A program made the translations under genes and the position numbers. 64,000 bases of DNA, taken from the NCBI GenBank assembly GCA_003952965.2, contig RXIC02000013.1, forward strand, positions 310,001-374,000. Reading direction: 5' to 3'. This DNA comes from Morella rubra (lineage: Eukaryota > Streptophyta > Magnoliopsida > Fagales > Myricaceae). This document shows, piece after piece, positions 11,401-25,200 of this stretch. Numbering within the stretch: the first letter of the stretch is position 1; each line of letters begins with the position of its first letter. Below the pieces are notes generated by a model, which did no database searches, had not been told where the DNA came from, and saw only the letters and a list, made by a program, of their open reading frames with translations.

Positions 11401-14400
11401 ATGAAGTTTTTAGAATCTAAAGAAGAAACCATCTTATACTTTGACATAATAATCCTCTATCTTCTGCATATATCATCTTCCTTGGTACTATTAGTTACAT
11501 TAGATGCATAAGCAGCAATTGTTAGTTTGCGTTTTATACTCTTTCTTGAATCTTTTAATCACTTACTATACATATTTTTAAACGCTATTGGATAATGGAT
11601 ACTGGTTTGTCGTATATCTACTTGCCAGATATTTTTGTTACAATATTGGATGTTTCTCTTGTTCTCCTGTGAGAAACTCTAGTGGGAAGATGTTTCTGGT
11701 GTCCTAAGAGACCACCCTCAGCAATCTAATAAAATGGAATCTGAAAATAGGTGAAATTACGATCTGCACAGTTTTATGCTGATAAATGCATGGTTGGCTG
11801 AGATGAAGAATGGTGAGACAGATGATCAGCAAGATGTGCACAAGGTCAAATGGCGTGAAATGTAGTAACAGGACTTTAGACATAACACTAAGCTATTGCA
11901 ATGAATAGGTGAAGTTTAATAGGTTTTCTTTATGTAGAACAATCATCATGAACCCACAATAAGTGGAAGTGCTTAAGAATGGGCTTTGTTAAGGTAACGG
12001 TTGACCTAAAATGGCATATATTGAGATGGAGAAAACTTGTTCCTAAATGCAAAAGATACAGCACTATATGCTTCTAACAAAAAGCACTCTTGCACTTAAT
12101 CTGAACAGAATACAGGCTTGACTCAGTTAGGATTATGATTGCAAGCCCCATTTGGATTTTCAGAACTTCCTTTCTTTGACCATGCTCCAGTGTAATGAAG
12201 GAGTACATTCTTATGCATATAAAAATTTCTCTCCCTGCTCTGCGGACCTATTAAACAGTATGCAATGAAGGGCCAAAAAGCTATAGTTCCTCCAAACCTA
12301 AGACCACGTTCAATTATTTTTTTAATGAAATTTAAACTTTATTTTGTTATCAGGCTTCTGTCATGCACTCAAAAAGAAAAGATCTGCTTTGACCTCTTAA
12401 GTTTGTAAATATTGAAAAAGAAAAGTTATTTCTTCACTCTTTTAATGGTAGCAATTGATTGTAAGCAGGGACTTGGCTAATCACAAATGTTATTGTTGAT
12501 TTGGTGGGTGCTTTTGTTTTCTCCAGACTACTTCGCGCATTATACTTATATTATCTGATTAACTTGCTCTCATTGAAAAAATTCTGTAGGATGATGAGGT
12601 TGCAACGTCATGGTTGAATGATAAAGGAGTTAGGAAAGCTATTCATGCTGAAGAGGTAAGTGTTCTCTACTATTACTTTCTTAGACGAGGTGTTGAAAGC
12701 TGTTATACTATGGTCTGTGCTATATAATAGGAAAGCGTGGTGGGTAGGTGGGACTTATGTACAGACAACATTATATATAATCATGATGCTGGAAGCATGA
12801 TCAAGTACCACAAGAACCTTACATCCAGGGGATATCGGGCACTCATATTCAGGTAGATCTCTAATTCGATGTTTCTTCCCAACGTATATGCCTGCCAAGA
12901 AACTTTGTTTTGTCTTTTGTTGTTTTGCACTCAGTGGTTATTTGAATGCAAATTAAATGTAAGAATATCAGAACGGTTGGGGATCTGTATTTGTTTGGGT
13001 CAAACAATAATCAGAAGACTCTAGAAACTGTTTTCTTTGGGCCTTCGGTAGCTAAACAACTAAAACAATTATGTTGTAGCTTTCTGAATAAAGAAAAGCG
13101 AGAGAGAGAGAGAGAGAGAGAGAGAGTTATTGTTGGTACTTGAATTCTTAGAACTGGTATATGGTATAATGTCTGGAGTATGACATTCTGTTGCTTTCGA
13201 TTTATTCTGCTAGCCTCAACTGGATACCTCATAAGTATCATTTCAGTGCAATTTTTGTTAACAAACATTAGATTTCAGAACACTTTTGAGGCTGTATTTT
13301 CTTCATAGCACCTTTGACCCTGAATTTTCTCCAAGCTAATCTGACTGCTAAGGAATTCTAGGAAGAAAAGCATCATGATATGATAAGGTGACTCTACATT
13401 GGATAGATATACAAAAGTGTTGACAGCATTGGTGGATTAGTATCAGGTTCCTGCTACTGTGGAATTTATAGATATGTTGATTTTGGACTACAGATACGCG
13501 ACATAAGTTTCTCTGGGGTTGATTACATCTTCCTGCATTAACTATCACATCATTCTCAATTTCACCTACAAACTTTGACTCACTGCAACTTGAACCCTAA
13601 TTTGAAGTTTTGGTGTCAGTTACCGTCCCTTTTCCTCCCCCAGAGGTAAAAACCAGTGTTGACTACAATGCATCTAAAACAAAAACAGAGAGAACAAAAA
13701 CACCCTAAATATTAGAAAACATATATAATATATCCTTGAAGACATTTTTGTCCTTTTTGTGTACTTCCGTTCTGATTAGGATTGCTTTTTGACGGAAGGA
13801 GGTAACGGATATTGAAACTTCAAATATAATCCAAGTTGCACTGCTAGTTCAGAACAAGTTTTGTGGTTGTGGAGAATAGAGAGGTAGTTCATGGAGGAGA
13901 ACTGCAACCCACCTTTTTCTTTTTTGTCTTTGCTGAACAAATTTTGTCAAACCAGGATCAAGAGGAATCCTGATGTCATCTAAAGCTGAAAAACATTTGT
14001 ATTCAGATCCGCTGTTGTCAACCATGTCACTTTAGACTTCTGTTTCTAGGGTAATTCCTCTTGGAAGTTAGCTTTCAATTTCTTCTCATAAGAATAGTTC
14101 TGTTCCATTCATCACCTTGCTGAATGGGTTGAGATCGGATAAGGTCTTTGCTTGAATGACCTAAAACTCTTCTTTTTACACTTCTCGAGGTAATTTTTTT
14201 CCTTTAATATTTTTGGACTACTTGAAAGCAGGGATTGCACATCTTTTACCTTCCGTCCCTCTTTCACAGTTTCACTACTTGCACAGAACACAATCTCTTG
14301 TCCAAAAACCCTCAAAATGAAATTTTTTTGCTAGTGGTGGATTGCTTCCACTCATTTTTAAGATGATTGGACCGTGATCTGGAGTCCTCTTTTAGATATG

Positions 14401-15420
14401 TACTATATTGTAGATCTAGGAAATATCAGCCTCCACGTAGCATTTGCCACTACTCTGTCCAGGCACTCCCAATTTGATCAAATATATACGGGTTGTGTTG
14501 AATTCTTAAATCAATGAGTCTATTCTACATTATGCAATCCGTTAGGCCTCCCATACAACAATTAGAATTCCTTCATATTTAAAGGGGATGCATTGGGTCC
14601 ACAACTGACCAATTAAGGTTCTAACCTGGCACCAGTGGTTCAGTGGATATTGTGGACATTCTGTATGTAGTCAACATTGATGTATGCTTGCCGCAGCTTA
14701 TGTATCTTGTCCTACAACGTAGGTTCCATAATAATATACTAGATCCTCCAATCCCAAAAGTCTTCCTTTTACACTTCTAGACTGTTGTATGACTACAACT
14801 CTTTCCTACTGTAACTTTATATGGGATCACTTACAGCTGTTTGACTTTGTCAATATCTTTCCAAAATTGACTCTGACAACTGATACACATTTCTGTTCAC
14901 TTTTTGCTGCAGTGGAGACCATGATATGTGTGTTCCATATACTGGGAGTGAGGCATGGACGAGATCAATTGGATATAAAATTGTTGACGAGTGGAGGCCC
15001 TGGACTTCCAGAGGACAAGTTGCTGGGTACTTGCATTTTGGTTTTCCACTTCTTTCTTTCTTTCTTTCCCCAACCAAGAACTAATTTGGATACGTATCTG
15101 AACATGAGAGAACTAATTCCATTGAATGGATGAATTCCCTTCTGCTTCGAGGCAGCGGTTTCAGCTGAAATCACTCTTTGTTGTCGGTGCAGGTTTACTC
15201 AAGGTTACGAGAACAACCTCACCTTTCTGACTGTAAAGGTCAGTCAGTATGTTTTTGTACATATTGGAATTGGAATTGCACCCAAATTTGAAGCGTCCAA
15301 GAATCTCATACGTTCTCTTGATTGTGTTGGGTGCAGGGATCTGGACATACTGTTCCCGAATACAAACCAAAAGAAGCATTAGACTTCTATAGCCGGTTTT
15401 TGGCTGGAAAACCAATATGA
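8409..15420 (+). CDS. SCPL20: Serine carboxypeptidase-like protein, SCPL20 type (14 exons)
   Basis: Complete S10 serine carboxypeptidase of 496 aa. Exons: 8409-8554, 8766-8911, 9476-9552, 9689-9811, 9919-10021, 10091-10128, 10200-10301, 10887-10967, 11058-11300, 12590-12655, 12731-12852, 14913-15026, 15193-15238, 15337-15420. All introns are GT-AG and the frame is kept throughout. A hydrophobic signal peptide (about 1-25) is followed by the oxyanion motif NGGPGCSS (82-89) and the catalytic triad Ser183 (GESYAG), Asp420 (SGDHDMCVP) and His473 (GSGHTVP). Family members hydrolyse C-terminal peptide bonds or act as acyltransferases in vacuole or apoplast; which applies here is not shown. The sequence closely follows Arabidopsis SCPL20 ([19 protein letters not shown]-like, [10 protein letters not shown]). 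Intron 11 is about 2.06 kb. No lesion was seen, so the gene looks functional. Confidence 0.93.
13101..13126. repeat. (GA)n microsatellite in intron 11 of SCPL20
   Basis: An uninterrupted GA dinucleotide run of about 13 units lies in the long intron between exons 11 and 12. It is a simple repeat with no coding role. Confidence 0.9.
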
Positions 15421-16877
15421 AACAAAGGTATGACAGATAGAAAGAGAGAAGAGTAGAGTCTCTCTCTCTCTTCTGATTATTTTTCCCCGTTTGATAGATA
15501 TGACCATATCACGTATTTAAGGTTCCTATGATTTAGTGGCGAACTTCTTTTCTGATTTGGACCTTGCAGTACTACTTGTAACTAACATCCAATGCTCTAT
15601 ACATATATCCAATATATAAGTGGAGGTTTTATAGTCAAGGGGACCTGACTTAAAGTAACAGGGGTATTTCTCTTCTCTATCTGTTATGTCTTTTTGTTTT
15701 TGACTATAAAGAACGTGCATATATCCCAAAGACCGGCTATTCTTTTTGGTTGTTTTTTTTCTTAGACAATTGAAGTATTTTAAGTAATCAAAAAAGGGGG
15801 AGTACAAAAGACACGAGTAGAGCATACAATACAGCAATTAACATAAAAAAAAAAAAAAAAACCTCCTTGTAGGCCGGCTGCTAAACTTTAGCGGAAAGCC
15901 CGAAACATAAGCTAGAATAGGTCCGAGGGCTATTGTTGTGTAATTGATCATACGATCACGATAAATCACAGGAAAAATAAACACACTAAGAACACAAAAA
16001 TTTAATATGGTTCATTCAAGGTGAGGTAAATCTATTGATAGAGAAATTCCACTAATTCAAAAATTAATAGTACAAGTAAACAACGAAGAAAATCACTCAA
16101 ATCAAGTTTCAATACACCTAAATCCAACTTTTACACGAGAATATTACCCTATAATTCTTTCGTTGAGCCACAGATAGAGATGAGCGATTCGTGTAACGTT
16201 GATGCTCTCCAATCTCCACGAGACACTAACTTGCTTTATGTAATTATCTCAGATTCGTACAACGTTGATGCTCTCTAATATTCTCGAGACACACCAACTT
16301 GCCCTTCATAATTCTCTAAGATTTGTGTAACATTGATGCTCTCTAATATTCGCGAAAGACACCAACTTGTTCTCCTCAATTCCTTAAGATTCGCTCTATT
16401 AGCCTACAATCTGTTTAACACTTATTCTCGACAGCTCAATCTTAATTAGAAAAGAACTCCTAGAATTACAACACGTTAAGGATTACATCTACATCCAAAA
16501 ACATCAATGGGAGAATCTGGATAAATCAATAACCCGTCCACCATTCGATGTAAACTACCAAGCAAGAACATCCAAACAAGGAGGAATTGATAAATGGAGA
16601 AAAAAAATCATGTGTCAATATCAAACTTGCCACAAAAAAAGTAATGTTAATGGCATATATAAATGTGTGATGATGCCAAAAGCCGTTCTTTCGGTTGATG
16701 GACCTGTGAAACATGACAGAGTGAGCGTAGTTTCCCTGTGGGGGTTAGCCTCCTATACTTTTAAGTTAGTGTTTGGAGCATGTTGGAGGGAGGATAATTT
16801 CAATGAGTTTTTTAGATTACGTACTCATAGGCTTTTATATGAGTGTAGGAAAATGGTAGGCGGCAAAGGGGACGTAT
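15421..16877. other. SCPL20 3' UTR then repeat-rich intergenic DNA
   Basis: The first ~250 bp after the stop are probably 3' UTR (CT run at about 15458-15470). No gene follows. From about 15940 the sequence reads like a dispersed plant repeat (AAGAACACAAAAATTTAATA and flanks) and holds a three-copy tandem repeat, listed separately. Confidence 0.45.
16180..16400. repeat. Tandem repeat, ~3 copies of a 70-80 bp unit
   Basis: Three degenerate copies each contain AGATTnGTnnAACnTTGATG, CTCTCnAATnTnC and CGAGACACnnnAACTTG. They start near 16185, 16252 and 16318. A fourth, partial start (AAGATTCGCTC) follows at about 16386. The repeat is non-coding and may be part of an old element. Confidence 0.75.
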
Positions 16878-17360
16878 TGTTAGAATTATGTTCCCTCGAT
16901 AACCAAATGATTAATCCAGTCCTAATATCTCATATGGAATATAGTTTGGTAGAAGGAATTAATTGTATGTAAAAGGGTATATTTGCAATAATCTCAAATT
17001 TAATCCTACGGCTTAAATTTGAGATCTATAAGGATCCTATGTCTTATGCTCTCTCTAGGGTTTCCCAAGCCTATAAATATAATTGTTATATTCAAGGGGT
17101 TGATCATCAGAACCTATTAGAGAAAACCCTAAAAGGAGAGAGTGACATAAATCCCTTAAGAGGCAAGACATTTGTGTTGCTATTTTATTCTGATTCTGAA
17201 TCGCTGGAGTTTTGGATTGAATCGTAAAGCGGGTTGAAACTTGTGGATTCCCAAATTACTATATCAAGGTAAGTAATCGAATCCGCAATTGCAATTATAA
17301 TCCTGATAATGTTTTGTTGAAAACATATTATTTATTTAGTTTAATTCGCATAAACTATCA
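16878..17360 (+). mobile_element. Solo LTR (Ty1/copia-like, 483 bp) with perfect 5-bp TSD
   Basis: A fossil LTR standing alone. It begins TGTTAGAATTATG and ends CATAAACTATCA, with identical 5-bp flanks CGTAT (16873-16877 and 17361-17365). It holds a TATA-like CTATAAATATAATTG near 17073 and splits into the same blocks as the outer LTR at 52480-60353, so both belong to one family. Solo LTRs arise by recombination between the two LTRs of a full copy. The intact TSD argues for a moderate age. Confidence 0.85.
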
Positions 17361-19684
17361 CGTATCGCGTCCTTCCTCGTGACATACAGAATCTTCTTTT
17401 GCGGCTGACTAAACCCAAGCGGTAGGAAGCTTCTGCATATGGCATCCTGTTGCATATGTAGGTGGGAAGGTCCCATATTGGGATCGTGCGCGATGGGGGC
17501 AAACTTTGAGAGAGAGGCGTCCTGACGTGCGAGGGTTCCTTCCAACGGTTGGGCTGTGGCCTTTGCAGGCTGGGATCCCTACTGACTTTCTCCCTGTGTC
17601 CTTCTCCAAGGAACTTAGGATTTGGAGGCCCTTCGAATAAAGCCTGCAGGGCACATGCCTTCTTCCAACTCGTGGGCCTTTTCTCTAGAGCCCTTTTGCC
17701 TTTCGCTGGCCCCATCTGGGCCGATAATTCCATACCAATAAATGTGTTGTTATGTTCAAAACAAACAAATTCTCGCCTTTCAATGAGAAAACATATACAA
17801 TGGCAAATGGTATAGTTTTATGGGTCCCCTAACTATGCCATGCGTACTAAAATCAATCGAACGGCTGAAAGTTTTACAACATCACTTGAGTTTGTTCCCG
17901 CTTCAATCTCCCTCTTACTTCTGGTTGGGTGTGCCCTCTTTCCCCCTTGGCCTTTATTCTTAGAGAGAATGCTTATACCTGTTACAAAAGCATTCCAACC
18001 CACGAGTCATAAATTTTAAGAAGCAAAAAAAAAAAAAAAAGAAGTTTTGCACAAATTGAACAAGAAATTCATTTGATTATTCGAAGTGTTCAAAAGTTTC
18101 GACTAAAAATTGAAATAAGTCTTAAATAATGATAGGTTAACTCACAGTTGGTACACGTGAAAATAGAAAGGAATAGAATCTCTCTTCTTGGGCGAGAGTA
18201 TACCGCAAATAGTTGAATAATTCTCACCATACACAAACTAAAGAACTACGAAAGCAGACCGCCTATACTACCGCAACAAAGAAAGCAACAACCTCATGCT
18301 CCTATTTCCACTCTAACAACTTTATTCAAACAATGACCATGGCTAGGCCTCCTTTTATTTCGCACTGAACAACGCTTGCTATCAAATCAAATGAGAAGCG
18401 ACCATGAAGGAAGCGAGTAAGAATAATATTTGTGGTGGGCGTAATGGTATTGATGAAGTTAAATAATATTTATCCTCCTACTATTAAATTTCGAATTCAT
18501 GCTACATCCGTCCGGACCTTCTAAACAAACGTCTGAATGCATTTTGGGTGATGGAACACCCAACCGTCAGATCTGTGACTAATAAATTTCTTCACCGATT
18601 CTGAAACACCGTCCGGGAGACGATCAAAACCATTCGCACGGTTTTTGGGTGATGAACACTAATTGTCACCAATTAGTGACGTATTTACATTCATCATAGA
18701 AATCTAAAACTCCGTTTGGGCAAATTATAAAACGCCTGGACACGTAGGAGGAGCGTCTCATGATTGACAAGTGTTTAATACAGAAAATAGCGATACACAA
18801 CTGTATTGCGTCCGGACTGTCAATGGACGTCTAGACACGATACACCACTTTTTCAGCTAGTCATGGGCTTCTAGGTTGCATGTCTAAGAAGCGTTCATGT
18901 TTTGACGTCCTAAAAATGTCCAAACACGAAAGTTTTGGAAGATTTTGTAACGGTTCAATATTTGAAATTTAATGCGAACGAATTTGATTGTGCCAAGTGA
19001 AAAATAGGTTGTTTGAGTGTGATATTCCGTACATATGTATCGACGGATTTTAAAGATGAACAGAGTAATCAGAGATGCCATAATGTAAAAAAAGGAATAC
19101 TCACTGGTCCTTCCTCACACATTCACCCCACCACGAATCACTGCAAATATCACACTCAGTGCTTGTACTTACTCCTTAGGCTCACTAATAGTAATCGTAT
19201 GAACAAAAATGAGGATTACAACACGATTTTTCCTTCTACTAGGTTTACTCATTTGCCCTTAATTTGCTTAGCAAAATATTTGTAAATAACATGGGTATTT
19301 TTTATGAGAAAGTTTTGAAAACGAATTAAAGATTAAAATTCCTTTTGCAATTTAAAAGACAAATTAGAAGACATAAGTGCCGATTGCAAAATTTGTGTAA
19401 AGGAGTTATCACAAAATTCCTTTATGTAAAACATAATCAAATATTAGGTTAAAACTTAAAGATAAATTAAACAAGTATAGGCAGAAATCAATAATGATGA
19501 GTCAAAAAGCTTCCTTTTACTAACACGGTTTGGAGATACGTCCTTCTCAAGGACTACAAAAATTAGGCCCATAAATACAAAAGTGTGAGCTCTCTAAGGC
19601 TCACCTAGCCTATACAACCGTGTTTCGAAAAATAAAATACAAGTTTTGAATATCTATCAAACTAAAAGAAAATTAACTAAAGAC
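17361..19684. other. Intergenic DNA with a GC-rich block
   Basis: About 17376-17725 is distinctly GC-rich against AT-rich surroundings, with a 130-codon open frame on the minus strand (17341-17733) rich in Pro, Arg and Ser that matches no family I know. From about 18500 to 18930 the sequence repeats CGTCCGGAC/CGTCTAGACAC-like words, as in decayed LTRs or satellites. No gene is supported. Confidence 0.4.
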
Positions 19685-21936
19685 TGCACGACACCCTTAT
19701 CACAACCCAAACCTCCGAGGCTAGAGGGTGACTTACTAACCATAAACAAATAGACTTTTATTTTAAAAACTTATTTAAACAAATTGCGGAATAAACTTTA
19801 TTAAAAAAAAACTTCAATAAAACTCTCCAATAAAACTTCTTTAAAACTCTATTAAAGCACAAAGACAAATCTAAACATGAATAGATTGATACTAAAGTCA
19901 AACATTTATTTTAATAATCTCTCAGCTACCGCCCACGTGCCATTAATCCTGACTATCGACACACTCCTGATCAACATATGAAAATAAAGAAAACAATAGC
20001 GGGTGAGTTCGACAACTCAGTAAGCAAAATCATTATGCTAGTGTGTATCCCATGAGCCACACTGTAATAGTAAGAGACAGAATATTTAAAATCTTTCTAA
20101 ACTGTTGAAAGTTGTTTTTGGCAATTTCAATAAAACATTTTTATTTATATAACATAATACTTTAGAAAATCCTTTGGCAATAACTGTGGGTCACGTTTAC
20201 CCCGTGATAGGGTTGTGCAGTTGCTACCTAGTTTGGGGATCAGCCAAACTAAGCTAATACTATGGGTAGAATTCTTCTTTACTAAAGTTTGGCCATGTCC
20301 AAGTGTGCACTCAATAAGAATCTACAAAATAAACCATTTCGTTTCCAGAATGGGTACACTCAATGGGTTACAATTGGTATCAATGCGCTATCTCTGTAAC
20401 TTTGCGCCTTAGGGTTTGAAAATACATTACATATCATACTATAAGTATCGCTTTGAACTTTGTATCTTTCTGTTCTTTGCATGTAACATAATGCACATAA
20501 CAGAAATAACTATGAACATTAAAAAGTTTGATTTAAACATTGAAATCCTCACGTAAAATCATTGAATATAAAAATAGGCTCATGTTTACACATTTCATGC
20601 TATAATCTTTGACAATTTTATCATAACGTAATGCACAAAAAACTCCGAGGGTTTTCAAAAAAACATGCAATTCTCAAAATAATAAAACATGCAATTCTCA
20701 AAATATCACCTCGGTCTTTTAGGAAAATCAAGCATAATAACCCCGCTTACTTGGATTTTCAAGCAAATAAGCCTCTGACTTAGCACATATCAATACAAAA
20801 TTTAACATATTATAATACGCACTAACGGAAACACAAATGAAACTCTAAATTTGCCCAACATAATTAAGTTCGAAATTTGCTGGTCAGATTCTAAAATATA
20901 ACTTACCTATCTTGGGTTTCCCTAAAATCCCCAAATTAAAATAGCCTAAGATGTTAAATATACACCTGTAAAATTTCATATCCAGATTCCTTGTACAACT
21001 CAGTCAATAAAATCGACATTCACCTCTGTTCACAGAGTCAAACTATACCCTGAATAATTCAATACTCATCAATTCCAAAATTCATAAAGATCTCTTCCGA
21101 TATCCTTAAATCCATAAATTTATACCAAAGATTTATATTTGTGTTATAAAGATACCCATAAAATTTCATGTCGAAATTCGAAGCTTAGATATGTGATCCG
21201 GTTTAAAACTCCAATATGTATCAAAGGATCTTTCTCAGCAATTCCAATTTCTCTAAGCCTAAATTCTGGATTTTCAAAACCATACCAATACATCTCCAAA
21301 ATTACAAAACTTTAACTCAATCCTCCTGCAGATGTCTAGTACGAAATATCTAAAAATCCTAATTTTTAGACGTCTAAGGTCAGCTATAAAAATATAATTC
21401 AATCGACCATTCAAATCAAGAACCTAAATTTTTCCTGCACAAATCTTGAACCCAAATCTCAATTACTCTAGGAAACCCTTCAAAACTATTCCAAAAACCA
21501 AAAAATAATTAGGGCTTGATCTAGACACCCTATGGTTTGATCTCTCATAAAATTTTTGATAAAAAGAATACAAATAAAATCTTAAGAAATGGAAATACCT
21601 GATTTTTCTTCAAGAAATTAAGTCTAGATTGTTGAAAGCATGAAAACCCTTCTTTTTCTTCTTGTGGCATAAAAGTGAGGTGTGTAAAAATTAAAACCAA
21701 TATGTAAATATATATAGACTCACACTAGTAATAGACTCCCTTTTAAACTCTAAAACTTTTAATTTTAAATAATCATTGTAGTAAAATATTTAGAATTTTA
21801 AAAATGTTTGACTAGGTCAAAGATAAAATTCAACTATTTTAAATAAGTTAAACTCAAATTTCAAATTTAAAGAGGACATTTCAAATATCAAATAACAAAT
21901 TCAAATAGTTTTAAGATAGAAATCTTAGTGTTACAA
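19685..21936 (-). mobile_element. Possible long LTR remnant (Ty3/gypsy-like)
   Basis: An AT-rich non-coding block reads on the minus strand from TGTAACACTAAG (right edge) to near TGTCGTGCA (left edge). It contains ACAATAGCGGGTGAGTTCGA and CAACTCAGTAAGCAAAAT, words often seen in long chromovirus-type LTRs. No matching target duplication, partner LTR or internal coding region was found, so borders and family are uncertain. Treat as an old fossil. Confidence 0.35.
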
Positions 21937-22289
21937 CCCTAGTCCCTAATCCTCATCCTCAGTGTTAGAGGTGAGGTCAATCACGCCGTCATCCAGCAAA
22001 ATCCGACTGCACTTCGCTGACTAAGCCGGGGCCGTGGGAGATGGGTAGGGAATGATGAGTTTCATGTAGCGATTCCACGTGGTCGACCGCTACAGAGAAC
22101 AATCACGAAAATGAGGTTTTAAGGGCCAAAAATGAAATGAGATGATGCATGAAAGACAATCATGTGTCATGACTTAAGGACATTATAACCATGTACAAAT
22201 CATCAAAACAATGTAAATCTATGAGAGACAATAAATAGCATATCAAAGAGCATTTGCATCTAAAAACCCAATATCTCTTCTAAGATCAC
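21937..22289. other. Short intergenic stretch
   Basis: About 350 bp between the LTR-like block and the copia pol end. No gene is seen. The right half may be the 3' untranslated part of the adjoining copia element. Confidence 0.4.
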
Positions 22290-25200
22290 AAAATCTGTCA
22301 TTACTCAAATATCAGCTAATTGATGCTCAGTACTAATGAAATCAAGTGAGATGTCACCTTTTTTAATATGATCTCTTAGAAAATGATGTCTCACTTCAAT
22401 GTGTTTAGTCCTTGAGTGTTGGATGGGTTCTTGGACAAATTGATAGCACTAGTGTTATCACATTTGATGGGTATACTATCAAACTCCAGTCCAAAATCTT
22501 TGAGAGTTTGTTTCATCCACAACACTTGAGCACAACAACTACCGGCCGCTATGTATTCGCTTTGGTTGTTGATAATGCAACCAAGTTTTGTTTCTTGCTA
22601 CTCCAAGAAACTAAAGATGAACCTAGAAAATGGCAAGTACCACTAGTACTTTTTCTTTCGACTTTGCACCCGGCAAAGTCGGCATCGAAATAGCTTACTA
22701 GGTTCATGTGTGTCTCTAGGATACCAAAGCCCTAGGTTCTTTAGGACAAGCTTGAAATCTAACACATAAACACACACTAAACATAATATTGGCCTACTAG
22801 CCGTCAAATAGAGGAGAGCTCCAATCATACCTCTATATTTGGTGATGTCCACCTTTTTACCTTTTTCATCCGCATCAAGCTTTAGCAATGTGCTCATTGG
22901 TGTTTCCGCCACTTTAAAGTTCTCCATTCCAAAGCGTTTGAGTAGATCCTTTGTATACTTGGCTTGGTTTATGAAGATTCCTTCTTTGGATTGCTTGATT
23001 TGTAGTCCAAGGAAGAAGTTGAGCTCACCCATCATACTCATCTCAAACTCTTCATGCATAAATTTAAAAATTCTTGACAAAGAGAGTCATTAGTAGCACC
23101 GAATATGATGTCATCCACATAAATTTGCACAATTATGATATCATTGTTTTTGGTCTTGGTAAAAAGTATTGTGTCAACTTTACCCATAGAAAAACTTTTT
23201 TCAACAAGGAAAGTTTTAAGTCTATCATACCAAGCTCTAGGAGCTTGTTTTAGTCCATACAAAGCCTTTTTCAATTTGAAAACAAAATTTAGATAAGCTT
23301 CGTTTTGAAAACCTTGTGGTTGTTCTACATAGACTTCTTCCATGATAAATCATTCAAGAAAGCACTTTTCACATCCATTTGATAAAGCATAAAATCTTTA
23401 TAGCAAGCAAAGGCCAAAAGCATTCTAATGGATTCCAAACGAGCTACGGTGCATATGTTTCATCATAATCAATTCCTTCTTCTTGATTATAGCTTTAGCA
23501 ACCAATCTAGCTTTGTTTCTAACAATAGTACCGTGCTCATCAACCTTGTTCCTAAAGACCCATTTTGTGCCAATAATGGTTTGATCCTTGGGTCTAGGGA
23601 CAAGTTCCCAAACTTGATTTCTCTCAAATTGGTTTAACTCTTCTTGCATTCCAAAATCCAACTTTCGTTGTTTTCGCTTCAAGAAAAGTCTTAGGTTCAA
23701 TTTGAGACACAAATGCAAGATGATTACAAATATTTCTAAGTGAAGCTCTAGTTCTAGTTCCATGAGAGGATCACCAATAATTAATTCTTGAGGGTGACTA
23801 GTAGCATACCTCCATTCTTTAGGGAGTTCTTGTGAAGTACCTTCTCCTTGCAACGGTTGAATATTTTTTTCACTTGAAGGTTGAGCTTTTGCGCTTTGAG
23901 TGGGGTTATCCTTGATTTCAAGTCCTTCCATCTCCCCCTCAATATCTTCAATTCTACACTTGCATTTTTCTCAAATGGACCATTAGATTCATCAAAAGTA
24001 ATATGCATTGATTCTTCAACACAAAGAGTCCTTTTGTTATAAACTCTATAAGCTTTGCTTGAATTAGAGTATCCAAGAAAAATTCCAACATCGGTTTTAG
24101 AATCAAATTTTCAAGGTTGTCTTTGGTATTTAAAATGAAGCATTTGCAACCAAAAACTTTAAAATAGTTTATGTTGAGTTTTCTATCTTTCCAAAACTTA
24201 TATGAAGTTTTGTTCAAGGTAGATCTCATAGATATTCTATTCAAAACATAGCAAGAGGTGTTGACGCCTCGGCCCAAAAATATTTTGGTAACTTATTTTC
24301 ATTCAAAATAGTTTTTGCCATTTCTTGAATAGTTCTATTCTTTCTCTCAACATCCCATTTTGTTGAGGAGTTCTAGGTGTTGAAAAAATTATGCTCATAC
24401 CATTCATACTACAAAAAGATTCGAACTTCTCATTTACGAATTCACCACATGGTCACTTCTAATGGCCACAATGGTGTATCCTTTTGCATTTTGCACCCTT
24501 TTTAAGAATTTAATGAACTCATGAATGACTTCATCTTTTGAAGCTAAAAATAAAATCCAAGTGAATTAGAGTAGTCATCCACAATTACAAATGCATAGAC
24601 TTTCCACCAAGACTTTGAGTTCTTGATGGACCAAATAAATCCAAATGAAGTAATTGTAGAGGTCTACTAGTTGAAATGAAGTTTTTGGATTTAAAAGAGG
24701 TTTTCACTTGTTTTCCAATTTGACAAGCTTCATAAACTTGGTCTTTTTCAAAATTCAACTTAGGTAGCCATTCACAAGATCATGCTTAGAGATTTTCAAA
24801 ATTTGATGCATGCTAGCATGACCTAATCTTCTATGCCATAGCCAATTATCGTTTACATTAACCACAAGATATTTATCCACACAAGCATTTTGATCAATGT
24901 CAATTGTATACAGATTTGAATTTCTATGGCAAATAAACAATAATTTACCATCTATGACATTTTCAATAAGGCATCGAGAAGATTCAAATACAACTCTATA
25001 ACCTTTATCACAAAGTTGACTAATACTAAGCAAGTTATGCTTCAATTTATCAACTAATAGGACATTTTCAATTAAGGGAAGAGAGTTACCACCAATATTG
25101 CCTATACCAATGATTTTTCCTTTGAGTTGTCGCCAAATGTTACATTTCCACCTTTGATGGTTGATAGGCTTGAGAATCTTGATGAGTCACCGGTCATGTG

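Noticed and set aside
11004-11420. 138-codon frame as a separate gene
   Set aside because: Its middle is exon 9 of SCPL20; the rest is intron read-through.
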